This document shows, in pieces, positions 48,492 to 56,175 of a DNA stretch of 64,000 nucleotides. The position numbers and the translations under genes are program-made. The DNA lies in assembly GCF_030252325.1 (NCBI RefSeq), contig NZ_CP126981.1:930001-994000 (forward strand), given 5' to 3'. Positions within the stretch are counted from its first letter, which is position 1; each line of letters begins with the position of its first letter. The notes under the pieces are model-generated. The model made no database searches, was not told the DNA's origin, and worked only from the letters and a program-made list of their open reading frames with translations. The stretch is from Candidatus Mycobacterium wuenschmannii (GTDB taxonomy: Bacteria; Actinomycetota; Actinomycetes; Mycobacteriales; Mycobacteriaceae).

Positions 48492-49931
48492 ATGCCGAGT
48501 CCCACCGTCACCTCGCCGCAAGTAGCCGTCAACGACATTGGCTCGAGCGAGGATTTTCTCGCCGCCATCGACAAAACAATCAAGTACTTCAACGATGGCG
48601 ACATCGTCGAAGGGACCATCGTCAAGGTTGACCGTGACGAAGTCCTACTTGACATCGGTTACAAGACCGAAGGCGTCATTCCTTCCCGCGAACTGTCCAT
48701 CAAGCACGATGTCGACCCCAACGAGGTCGTTTCCGTGGGCGATGAGGTCGAAGCCCTGGTCCTCACCAAGGAGGACAAAGAAGGCCGTCTGATCTTGTCC
48801 AAGAAGCGTGCTCAGTACGAGCGCGCCTGGGGCACCATCGAGGCTCTCAAGGAAAAGGACGAGGCCGTCAAGGGCACCGTCATCGAGGTCGTCAAGGGTG
48901 GTCTGATCCTCGACATCGGTCTCCGCGGCTTCCTGCCCGCGTCGCTCGTCGAGATGCGTCGCGTCCGCGATCTGCAGCCGTACATCGGCAAGGAGATCGA
49001 GGCCAAGATCATCGAGCTGGACAAGAACCGCAACAACGTGGTGCTGTCGCGGCGCGCCTGGCTGGAGCAGACTCAGTCCGAGGTGCGCAGCGAGTTCCTC
49101 AACCAGCTGCAGAAGGGCGCCATCCGCAAGGGTGTCGTGTCCTCGATCGTCAACTTCGGCGCGTTCGTCGACCTCGGCGGTGTCGACGGTCTGGTGCACG
49201 TGTCGGAGCTCTCCTGGAAGCACATCGACCACCCGTCCGAGGTCGTGCAGGTCGGCGACGAGGTCACCGTCGAGGTGCTCGACGTCGACATGGACCGCGA
49301 GCGGGTTTCGTTGTCGCTCAAGGCAACTCAGGAAGACCCGTGGCGTCACTTCGCCCGCACCCACGCCATCGGTCAGATCGTGCCCGGCAAGGTCACCAAG
49401 CTGGTGCCGTTCGGTGCGTTCGTCCGCGTCGAGGAGGGCATCGAAGGCCTGGTGCACATCTCCGAGCTGGCTGAGCGCCACGTGGAGGTGCCCGACCAGG
49501 TGGTCGCCGTCGGCGACGACGCGATGGTCAAGGTCATCGACATCGACCTCGAGCGCCGTCGGATCTCGCTGAGCCTCAAGCAGGCCAACGAGGACTACAC
49601 CGAGGAGTTCGACCCGGCCAAATACGGCATGGCCGACAGCTACGACGACCAGGGCAACTACATCTTCCCCGAGGGCTTCGACGCCGAAACCAACGAATGG
49701 CTCGAAGGTTTCGACACGCAGCGCACCGAGTGGGAGGCCCGCTACGCCGAGGCGGAACGTCGTCACAAGATGCACACCGCGCAGATGGAGAAGTTCGCCG
49801 CTGCCGAGGCCGAAGAGGCCGCCCGTCCGCAGTCCAGCAGCTCGTCGAGCGACGACGCGCCCACCGGTGGCTCCCTGGCCAGCGATGCGCAACTCGCCGC
49901 GCTGCGGGAGAAGCTGGCAGGCAGCGCCTAA
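48492..49931 (+). CDS. rpsA: 30S ribosomal protein S1
   Basis: A 479-residue S1 protein that helps mRNAs bind the ribosome. Four S1 RNA-binding repeats are visible, starting near GDIVEGTIVKVDRDEVLLDIGYKTEG, AVKGTVIEVVKGGLILDIGLRGF, GVVSSIVNFGAFVDLGGVDGLVHVSELSWKH and GKVTKLVPFGAFVRVEEGIEGLVHISELAERH. The C-terminus is acidic and Ser-rich (ARPQSSSSSSDDAPTGG), the region discussed in M. tuberculosis for pyrazinoic acid binding. The ATG at 48492 gives the family N-terminus. Confidence 0.97.
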   Translation: MPSPTVTSPQVAVNDIGSSEDFLAAIDKTIKYFNDGDIVEGTIVKVDRDEVLLDIGYKTEGVIPSRELSIKHDVDPNEVVSVGDEVEALVLTKEDKEGRLILSKKRAQYERAWGTIEALKEKDEAVKGTVIEVVKGGLILDIGLRGFLPASLVEMRRVRDLQPYIGKEIEAKIIELDKNRNNVVLSRRAWLEQTQSEVRSEFLNQLQKGAIRKGVVSSIVNFGAFVDLGGVDGLVHVSELSWKHIDHPSEVVQVGDEVTVEVLDVDMDRERVSLSLKATQEDPWRHFARTHAIGQIVPGKVTKLVPFGAFVRVEEGIEGLVHISELAERHVEVPDQVVAVGDDAMVKVIDIDLERRRISLSLKQANEDYTEEFDPAKYGMADSYDDQGNYIFPEGFDAETNEWLEGFDTQRTEWEARYAEAERRHKMHTAQMEKFAAAEAEEAARPQSSSSSSDDAPTGGSLASDAQLAALREKLAGSA

Positions 49932-49948
49932 CAGTCAGACCCTCGCGG

Positions 49949-49976
49949 ACGCCCCGGCTCATCCGAGTCGGGGCGT
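49949..49976 (+). terminator. intrinsic terminator after rpsA
   Basis: ACGCCCCG at 49949-49956 pairs with CGGGGCGT at 49969-49976 around a 12-base loop, 18 bases past the rpsA stop. The following TCGTCGTTCG is T-rich only for this genome. Confidence 0.6.
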
Positions 49977-49996
49977 TCGTCGTTCGCGGGCTTTGA

Positions 49997-50002
49997 CAGA
50001 CT
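49997..50002 (+). promoter_or_regulatory. coaE -10 element, leaderless
   Basis: CAGACT ends 6 bases before the GTG at 50009, about 20 bases after the rpsA terminator. Confidence 0.35.
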
Positions 50003-50008
50003 GGTGCC

Positions 50009-51229
50009 GTGCTGCGCATAGGCCTGTCCGGCGGTATCGGCGCCGGGAAGTCGACCGTCTCGTCCACCTTCAACGATCTCGGCGGCATCGTCGTCGACGG
50101 CGATGTGATCTCCCGCGAAGTCGTCGAGCCGGGCACCGATGGCCTGGCCAAGCTGGTCGAGGCGTTCGGCGAGCAGATCCTGGCCGACGACGGCTCGCTC
50201 AACCGGCCGGCCCTGGCCGCGATCGCGTTCAGCGATGAGGAGAAACGTCAGACGCTGAACGGGATCGTGCATCCGCTGGTCGGCAAGCGCCGGGCCGAGT
50301 TGATCGAAAGTGCAGAGAACGACCTGAAAAATCCAGTGATCGTCGAAGACATTCCGCTGCTCGTGGAATCCGGTATGGCACCGATGTTTCCGTTGGTGAT
50401 CATCGTGAACGCCGATGAGGATCTGCGGGTCAAGCGGCTGATCGAGCACCGGGGGTTCAGCGAGGAGGATGCGCGGGCCCGCATCGCCGCGCAGGCGAGC
50501 GAGGAGCAGCGCCGCGCGGTCGCCGACGTCTGGCTCGACAACACCGGCAGCACAGACGAATTGGTGGCCCAGGCTCGGGCCCTGTGGCACGACCGAATCC
50601 TGCCGTTCGAGCAGAACCTCGACGCCGGGGAACCGGCCCGCCCGCGGCCGGTGCTGGTGCCTTACGACCCGTCGTGGCCGGAGCAGGCCCGGCGCGTGGT
50701 GGCGCGCCTGAAGACGGCGTGTGGGCATCACGCTGTCCGCATCGACCACGTCGGGTCGACGGCGGTCGAGGGCCTCGACGCCAAGGACGTCATCGACATT
50801 CAGGTGACGGTCGCCTCGCTGGACGTCGCCGACGAGATCGCCGAGGCGTTGACCACCGCGGGCTACGTGCGACTGCCGATCACCACTGACGTGGGGAAGC
50901 CGGACGCCCGCAGCACCGTCGCGGAGTTCGACCACTCCGACGATGCGGCGTTGTGGCAGAAGCGGATTCATGCGTCCGCCGACCCGGGCCGGCCCACCAA
51001 CGTCCACGTGCGCGTGGACGGATGGCCCAATCAGCAGTTCGCGCTGCTGTTCGCCGACTGGCTGACAGCCAATCCCGATGCGCGGCAGCGCTATCTGGCC
51101 GTCAAGCGAGACGCCCAAGGCGCCGTCGACGTCGCCGGCTATGCCGACGCCAAGGAGCCGTGGCTGCTCGAGGCCTACCGCGAGGCGTGGACGTGGGCGG
51201 ACGACACGAGTTGGCGCGCTAAGGGGTAG
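50009..51229 (+). CDS. coaE: dephospho-CoA kinase fused to a GrpB/UPF0157 domain
   Basis: A 406-residue fusion. Residues 1-205 are dephospho-CoA kinase, the last step of CoA synthesis, with P-loop GLSGGIGAGKST and motifs GDVISREVVEPG, GIVHPLV, VEDIPLLVESG and RIAAQASEEQRRAVADVWLDN. Residues 210-406 are a GrpB-like nucleotidyltransferase-fold domain (VLVPYDPSWPEQARRV, HVGSTAVEGLDAKDVIDIQV, NVHVR). This fusion is normal for mycobacteria (Rv1631). The role of the second domain is unclear, and a chaperone-like effect has been suggested. The GTG start is set by promoter spacing. Confidence 0.95.
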   Translation: MLRIGLSGGIGAGKSTVSSTFNDLGGIVVDGDVISREVVEPGTDGLAKLVEAFGEQILADDGSLNRPALAAIAFSDEEKRQTLNGIVHPLVGKRRAELIESAENDLKNPVIVEDIPLLVESGMAPMFPLVIIVNADEDLRVKRLIEHRGFSEEDARARIAAQASEEQRRAVADVWLDNTGSTDELVAQARALWHDRILPFEQNLDAGEPARPRPVLVPYDPSWPEQARRVVARLKTACGHHAVRIDHVGSTAVEGLDAKDVIDIQVTVASLDVADEIAEALTTAGYVRLPITTDVGKPDARSTVAEFDHSDDAALWQKRIHASADPGRPTNVHVRVDGWPNQQFALLFADWLTANPDARQRYLAVKRDAQGAVDVAGYADAKEPWLLEAYREAWTWADDTSWRAKG

Positions 51230-51629
51230 CGGGCAGCGGTGCGCCGCAAGCCACGACGCCGTTCATCGGGTCGGCGCTGCCCGGTGCGGGATGGGCCTGT
51301 TGGTCGACCTGCACGAATATCTTGTCGTCGACGTCGATTTCACAGTGCACGTTGGCGCCGTAGGGCCACTTGACCGCGACCTGCATGCCGGCATGCCGTG
51401 GGTCCGGGAGTACCGCACTGGCCTGAAAAGCGTTGCCCGGCAACGCACTCAGCTGGGCCATGTTGGTCTGGTTCTCCGCGGTGATGAACGTCGCCTGGCT
51501 ACCCGGCGCCACGCCGTCGACGCGCGCGATGTAGGTGATGTTGTGCTGATCCGCCCGCGCGATCGCGGGGTTCAGCGACGTGCAGGCCATCGCCGCAACG
51601 ACCACCAACCCTGTCTGCATCCTGCCCAT
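51219..51629 (-). CDS. small secreted protein, unknown function
   Basis: A 136-residue exported protein. The signal peptide GLVVVAAMACTSLNPAIARA ends near residue 26. The mature part is a compact beta-rich domain (HNITYIARVDGVAPGSQATFITAENQ ... HCEIDVDDKIFVQVDQQ) with two cysteines that may pair (HCE, VACG). It resembles mycobacterial secreted proteins of MmpS-like size without clear homology. A minus-strand TAATCT lies 8 bases before the ATG at 51629. ATG 51620 is an alternative start. Confidence 0.7.
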   Translation of the reverse strand: MGRMQTGLVVVAAMACTSLNPAIARADQHNITYIARVDGVAPGSQATFITAENQTNMAQLSALPGNAFQASAVLPDPRHAGMQVAVKWPYGANVHCEIDVDDKIFVQVDQQAHPAPGSADPMNGVVACGAPLPATP

Positions 51630-51646
51630 GACCGGACAGATTACCG

Positions 51647-52129
51647 TTAGCCCTTGAGTCGGTTCGCCGCGTCGGCGGCGTCGTCAGGCCGCCTTACCAG
51701 CAGCCACGTTTCCTGGTCGCCGTCGCGAACCCGGGTCAACGCATAGTCACCGTGCAGCTTCTCGCCGTCCAGCAGGAACGACAGATGTCCGACGCCCAGG
51801 CAGGTCGCCATCTCGTGTGCGGTCTTGTTGGCGTAAGTGCCGCTGTCCCAGATGATTACTGCGTCGCTGCCGTCGCCATCGTCATCGATCACACCGTCTT
51901 CGAGCGGATGATCCTCGATCCGTCGCGCCATCCGCCGCTCCTGCGGGTTGACCGCCGGACCCCGTGGGATGGCCCAGGACACCAGCACACCGTCGATTTC
52001 CAGCCTGAAGTCGTAGTAGTTATCTCGCGCCGCGTGGTGCTGGATGACGAAGCGGGGTCCGCTGTTGCCTGGTCGTCGTCCGCGCGGCCTGCCGGTCCGC
52101 CGCTGAGGGCGGTGGTTGTTCAAAGGCAT
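51647..52129 (-). CDS. divergent LigD-type 3'-phosphoesterase-domain protein
   Basis: A stand-alone domain of 160 residues related to the phosphoesterase domain of DNA ligase D, which trims 3' ends in break repair. RFVIQHHAARDNYYDFRLEIDGVLVSWAIPRGPAVNP, EDHPLE and AVIIWDSGTYANK are recognisable, after a basic N-terminus (RPQRRTGRPRGRRPG). The usual HYDFRLE is YYDFRLE, so one expected metal histidine is missing, and the segment between EDHPLE and VIIWDSG is shortened and acidic. ATG 52129 is chosen; the frame is open further to a TTG at 52204. Activity is doubtful. Confidence 0.75.
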   Translation of the reverse strand: MPLNNHRPQRRTGRPRGRRPGNSGPRFVIQHHAARDNYYDFRLEIDGVLVSWAIPRGPAVNPQERRMARRIEDHPLEDGVIDDDGDGSDAVIIWDSGTYANKTAHEMATCLGVGHLSFLLDGEKLHGDYALTRVRDGDQETWLLVRRPDDAADAANRLKG

Positions 52130-52240
52130 CTGTGGCTCGTACCCACTGGCCACCACTTCGGAAACTGCACATCGGCTGTGCCGAAGGTTTACGTCGTTAA
52201 CCAACCGGATATTAGACGCGTGTTAGAAAGGAGCCTCGAT

Positions 52241-52771
52241 ATGGCCATCTGGGTATGGATCGTGATCGCCGCCCTCGTCATTGTGGGCATACCCGCACTC
52301 ATCGTCGGCGTGGGCATCGCCAGGAGTCACGCGACAACCCGGCGTCTGAGGGACCACTACGGCCGCGAGTACGAGCGGTTGTTGTCACAGACGGGTAGCG
52401 CAAAGGCCGCCAATCGCGAGTTGGCCGGCCGGGAGCGTCAACGGGACAAGCTCGACATCGTTCCGTTGACGCCGGACGCGCGAACGAACTTCACCAACGG
52501 TTGGCACGAGGTTCAAGCCAGCTTCGTCGACAATCCCGCGAGCGCGGTGAACGCCGCCGATCGGCTGGTGACCGAGGTGATGCGCGAAAGAGGTTACCCG
52601 GTAGACGATTTCGACCGCCGGGCCGCAGACATCTCAGTGGACCATCCGGAGATCGTCGACGACTACCGTGCCGCCCACACCACCAGCGTGTCCGACGAGG
52701 AGGTCAGCACCGAACAGCAGCGCGACGCGTTCGTGCATTACCGCGCACTGTTCGACAAGCTGCTCGCCTGA
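52241..52771 (+). CDS. single-pass membrane protein, unknown function
   Basis: A 176-residue protein with one N-terminal membrane segment (WVWIVIAALVIVGIPALIVGVGIA, about 4-27) and a soluble, mostly helical, charged remainder (HYGREYERLLSQTGSAKAANRELAGRERQRDKL ... ADRLVTEVMRERGYPVDDFDRRAADISVDHPEIVDDYRAAH). I recognise no named family with certainty; similar proteins occur as stress-related genes in actinobacteria. GAAAGGAG precedes the ATG at 52241. It is divergent from the phosphoesterase-like gene. Confidence 0.75.
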   Translation: MAIWVWIVIAALVIVGIPALIVGVGIARSHATTRRLRDHYGREYERLLSQTGSAKAANRELAGRERQRDKLDIVPLTPDARTNFTNGWHEVQASFVDNPASAVNAADRLVTEVMRERGYPVDDFDRRAADISVDHPEIVDDYRAAHTTSVSDEEVSTEQQRDAFVHYRALFDKLLA

Positions 52772-52774
52772 TCG

Positions 52775-53278
52775 TCACGGACGCCATCCGAGCTGCATGC
52801 CCTGGCCGGCGAGCCACCGCCCCAAGTCGTAGTCGTGGCGGGCGAGCCCGTTTACCGCGGCCATCGCCCGGCGGACGGCCCGTTCGCCCACCTCCGGCGC
52901 CAGCAGGCCGTGCCGCACCGCCTCGAGCAGCTCGTCCACGTCGGTCAATTCCACTCCCGCGTTGGTCTTGACGACCAGGTCGAGGTAGTGGTCCTCGGAA
53001 CTCCACTCCTGCGGGCCTGCCGTGTAGTCACCGACGTCGAGGTAGAAGTCCTGGTCGCGTTCGTGGCCGGGATTGAAATGAAAGATGCTGGCGCGCAATC
53101 CGAGTGAAGGCAGCAGCCAGGACTCCAGGTAGTGAAATTGCGCACGCCCCGGCGTGGGGCGGGCCATGTACAGGCCCCACGGCCGCACGCTGTACTCGTC
53201 GACCTGCCGGACGACGCCCTTGGGGTCGGTGTTGGTGCGGGCGCGCAGGTCGAACGTCTCGTGCTTGGGCGGGTGCAT
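52775..53278 (-). CDS. DUF402 protein (Rv1632c-like)
   Basis: A 167-residue DUF402-fold protein, related to nucleoside-diphosphate hydrolases such as FomD. Typical features are the central DEYSVRPWGLYMARPT and FHYLESWLLPSLGLRASIFHFNPGHERDQDFYLDVGDYTAG, followed by the acidic metal-site stretch WSSEDHYLDLVVKTNAGVELTDVDEL. It matches Rv1632c in position. The ATG overlaps the ABC transporter stop by one base, so the two are co-transcribed. The natural substrate is unknown. Confidence 0.85.
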   Translation of the reverse strand: MHPPKHETFDLRARTNTDPKGVVRQVDEYSVRPWGLYMARPTPGRAQFHYLESWLLPSLGLRASIFHFNPGHERDQDFYLDVGDYTAGPQEWSSEDHYLDLVVKTNAGVELTDVDELLEAVRHGLLAPEVGERAVRRAMAAVNGLARHDYDLGRWLAGQGMQLGWRP

Positions 53279-55869
53279 CAGCGCTTGAGCCGAATCTTCC
53301 AGCGGACGAAGCACGCGTAGAACACCGTCAGGCCGGCCAGCATGCCCATGTCGAGCAGCCAGAAATGCTTCGTGTGCTGCCAGAACTGGTCCTGAGGGAG
53401 CAGGGTGGGCGGCACCAGGTGGCGCAGGTCGACCGTCGAGGCCGCCGCCGCGTACCCCCAACGGGCCGGCATCAGCCAGGACAGCTGGTCGAGGCCGAGC
53501 CGACCCGTCACCGGGACCATGCCGCCGCAGAGCACAAGCTGCGCCATCACCGCAACCACGAACAGCGGCATGATCTGCTCGCTGGACCGGACCAGCGAGG
53601 AAATCGCCAAGCCCAATACGGCCGAGGCGACACAGGCAGCCGCGACGGTCAGGAACAACTCGCCGGTGGCTCCCACGGTCGAATGGCCCAGCAGCACCGC
53701 ACCCCGGCTCGGCGCGCCCTTGCCGCCCACCACGATTGCGGTGACGATCGCGGCCTGCAGGATCGCGAACCCGCAGAAGACGAGTGTTTTGGCCAGCAGA
53801 TACGCCGTCGTCGACAGCCCGACCGCCTGCTCGCGCTGGAAGATGGCCCGCTCGCTGACCAGGTCGCGGATGGTCAGCGCGACGCCCATGAATGCGGCGG
53901 CGGGCAGTAGCAATGCGAGGATCTGCGCGGCTTCGTCCGGCGTCCCGTTCGGGGTGGCGGGTTTGAATCCCGTGCTGCCCGGCACGGTCAGTGACAGCGC
54001 GCCCAGGATGAACGGCAATAGCGCCAGGAAGACGAAGTAGGCGCGGTCGGCGACGACCAGCCGAACCTGCCGGCGGGCGATCGTGGAGATCTGCCGGGGC
54101 ACGCTGGTGTGCACCGGCTCGCCGAGGTCGGCCGGCGTGTCCGACTTCTCCGGCGGTTGCGGCTGCTCACGCTCGCGGAACCGGCGATTGGCCTCTTCGG
54201 GGTCGGCGCCGACCTGGCTGAAGATCTTGGCCCAGTTGGTCGTGCCCATGACCTCGCCGATGCCGTCCGGCGGGCCGCAGTACGCCATCTTGCCGCCCGG
54301 CGCCATCAGCAGCACCTGGTCGCAGACGTCGAGGTAGGACAGCGAGTGGGTCACGACCAGCACCACGCGGCCGGCGTCGGCCAGCTGCCGCAGCATCGTC
54401 ATGACCTGCAGGTCCAGCGCGGGGTCGAGGCCCGACGTGGGTTCGTCGAGCATCAGCAGTGACGGCCCGGTGAGCAGTTCGAGGGCTACCGACGCGCGCT
54501 TGCGTTGCCCGCCGGACAGCTTGTCGACGCGGGTGTCGGCGTGCTTGGTCAGGTCGAGCTCCTCGAGCACCTGCGACACGACTTTGGCGCGGTCGGCTTT
54601 GTTGGTGTCCGGCGGCAGCCGCAGCTCGGCGGCGTAGCTCAGCGCCTGATTGACGGTCAATTGCCGATGTACGACGTCGTCCTGCGGGACCATGCCGATC
54701 CGGCTGCGCAGCGAGGCGTATTCGGCATGAATGTCGTGGCCCTCGAAGGTGACCGCGCCGCCGCTGGGCGTCGTGTAGCCGGCGATGAGCCGGGCCAGCG
54801 TGCTCTTGCCGGCGCCGGATCCGCCGATCACCGCGGTCAGCGTCCCGGGTCGGGCCGTGAGCGAGATGTCGGTGAGCAGTTGTTTGCCATTCTCGACGGT
54901 GTACTGCACGTTGCGTACCTCGAGCCCGCCGGTCTGGGTGGCGGCCTCGGTTTCGCTGCGGCGGACCAGCAGGCCGCCGCTGACCACCAGGTCGATGTTG
55001 CCGACGGTGACGACGTCGTCTTCGCTGAGGATCGCCGAGCCGACCCGGGTGCCGTTGACGAAGGTGCCGTTGACGCTGGTGTCGCGGATCTCGGTGCCGA
55101 GCGGCGTCAGCGTCAGCGTGGCGTGATAGCGCGAGGCCAGCACGTCGGGCACGACGATGTCGTTGTCGGCGGCGCGCCCGATGGTGACCGAGCCGGTCGG
55201 CTTGCTCGACGGGGTGGCCCGCGGCGCCAGACGCTTGACGAAGCGGGTGGCGAAGTTTGCGCCCTCGGCGGCGTGGGCGCCCAGCATGGTGACCTCGGTG
55301 GGCGGAACACCGGGCAGCGCGGGGGCCGAACGCGCATTGACAACGGTCGCCTGGTCGGGCGGTGGCCCCACCGGGGGGCGTCCGCCCTGCACGGTGGTTG
55401 GGTACTCCGACGCCGGGAGCGGACGAGGCGGTGGCGCGGGCCGGACTTGCGGCGGCGGTGGCGGCGGCGGAGCGACCGGCTGGGCCGGCGTCGACCATGT
55501 CATCGTCTGCTGTGCGGGTCGCGGGGGACCGCCGACCGGTGGCGGGCCGCCTTTTCCGCGGCGCGAGCCGATCTCGAACGTCAACTGTGGGCCACCGGCA
55601 TTGCCGATGTTGATGCTCTGGCCGTCGTGGATGTCGACGACGGGCCGGCGATAACCGTTGACGAACGTCCCGTTCACCGAGCCGTTGTCGATGGCGATCC
55701 ACTTGCCCTGCTCGAAGCGGAGAATCAGGTGTGCCCGCGAAATCCGGGGGTCGGCGATCCGAACATCGGCCCGAACGTCGCGGCCGATGATGACGTCGTG
55801 GCCCGGCGCGAACGTCGTTTCTGAGCCGTTGTGCCAAACGGTCAGTACGGGCGGGGCTGGTCGACTCAC
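53278..55869 (-). CDS. ABC exporter with two FHA domains (Rv1747-like)
   Basis: An 863-residue half-transporter. FHA1 covers about residues 25-75 (IIGRDVRADVRI, ISRAHLIL, NGSVNGTFVNG). A proline-rich linker follows, then FHA2 at about 215-280 (VTIGRAADNDIVV, ASRYHATL, DTSVNGTFVNG). The ATPase has Walker A GGSGAGKST near 347, signature LSGGQRKRAS near 450 and Walker B LLMLDEPTSGLD. Six membrane segments occupy about 600-855. FHA domains bind phosphothreonine, and Rv1747 in M. tuberculosis is controlled by kinase PknF. Here a Ser/Thr kinase gene is divergently adjacent. The GTG at 55869 has GATACT 6 bases upstream. Confidence 0.92.
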   Translation of the reverse strand: MSRPAPPVLTVWHNGSETTFAPGHDVIIGRDVRADVRIADPRISRAHLILRFEQGKWIAIDNGSVNGTFVNGYRRPVVDIHDGQSINIGNAGGPQLTFEIGSRRGKGGPPPVGGPPRPAQQTMTWSTPAQPVAPPPPPPPQVRPAPPPRPLPASEYPTTVQGGRPPVGPPPDQATVVNARSAPALPGVPPTEVTMLGAHAAEGANFATRFVKRLAPRATPSSKPTGSVTIGRAADNDIVVPDVLASRYHATLTLTPLGTEIRDTSVNGTFVNGTRVGSAILSEDDVVTVGNIDLVVSGGLLVRRSETEAATQTGGLEVRNVQYTVENGKQLLTDISLTARPGTLTAVIGGSGAGKSTLARLIAGYTTPSGGAVTFEGHDIHAEYASLRSRIGMVPQDDVVHRQLTVNQALSYAAELRLPPDTNKADRAKVVSQVLEELDLTKHADTRVDKLSGGQRKRASVALELLTGPSLLMLDEPTSGLDPALDLQVMTMLRQLADAGRVVLVVTHSLSYLDVCDQVLLMAPGGKMAYCGPPDGIGEVMGTTNWAKIFSQVGADPEEANRRFREREQPQPPEKSDTPADLGEPVHTSVPRQISTIARRQVRLVVADRAYFVFLALLPFILGALSLTVPGSTGFKPATPNGTPDEAAQILALLLPAAAFMGVALTIRDLVSERAIFQREQAVGLSTTAYLLAKTLVFCGFAILQAAIVTAIVVGGKGAPSRGAVLLGHSTVGATGELFLTVAAACVASAVLGLAISSLVRSSEQIMPLFVVAVMAQLVLCGGMVPVTGRLGLDQLSWLMPARWGYAAAASTVDLRHLVPPTLLPQDQFWQHTKHFWLLDMGMLAGLTVFYACFVRWKIRLKR

Positions 55870-56175
55870 CACACCAGTATCGACCGCGTAGCGGCATGGA
55901 TTTGACGGGACGGACTGTGATTCGGCCTTATGGAGCACGCGAGCTGCGACAGAAGACTCGATTCACAGCTGTTTCATAACCGGCACAACGGGAGCGCACC
56001 GCGACTGGCGGCATGATCGTCGACGGTGGGTCAGTTCTGTGGGCGCGGCTGCGCCCCGGGGAATGATGAAAACGCCCGGCCCGCAACTGATTCACGATTT
56101 CGGTCCGGCCGACGGATGCGGTCGGGGAAAGCGGTGCACCAGACACCAAGCGAGCGAAGTGAGGGGGAGATGTCG
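55870..56175. other. divergent intergenic region between FHA-ABC exporter and Ser/Thr kinase
   Basis: 306 bases hold both promoters. The minus-strand GATACT at 55876-55881 fits the exporter, and GAGGGGGAG at 56161-56169 is the kinase ribosome site. No kinase -10 stands out. Frames that extend the kinase upstream to 56026 are not convincingly coding. Confidence 0.45.

Noticed and set aside
55960..56095. Repeated GATTCAC heptamer in the kinase-exporter intergenic region
   Set aside because: Two 7-base copies in 136 bases can occur by chance and no dyad or spacing rule supports a binding site.
56026..56175. Longer kinase protein starting at 56026
   Set aside because: The added 50 residues look non-coding and a strong ribosome site (GAGGGGGAG) lies right before ATG 56176.
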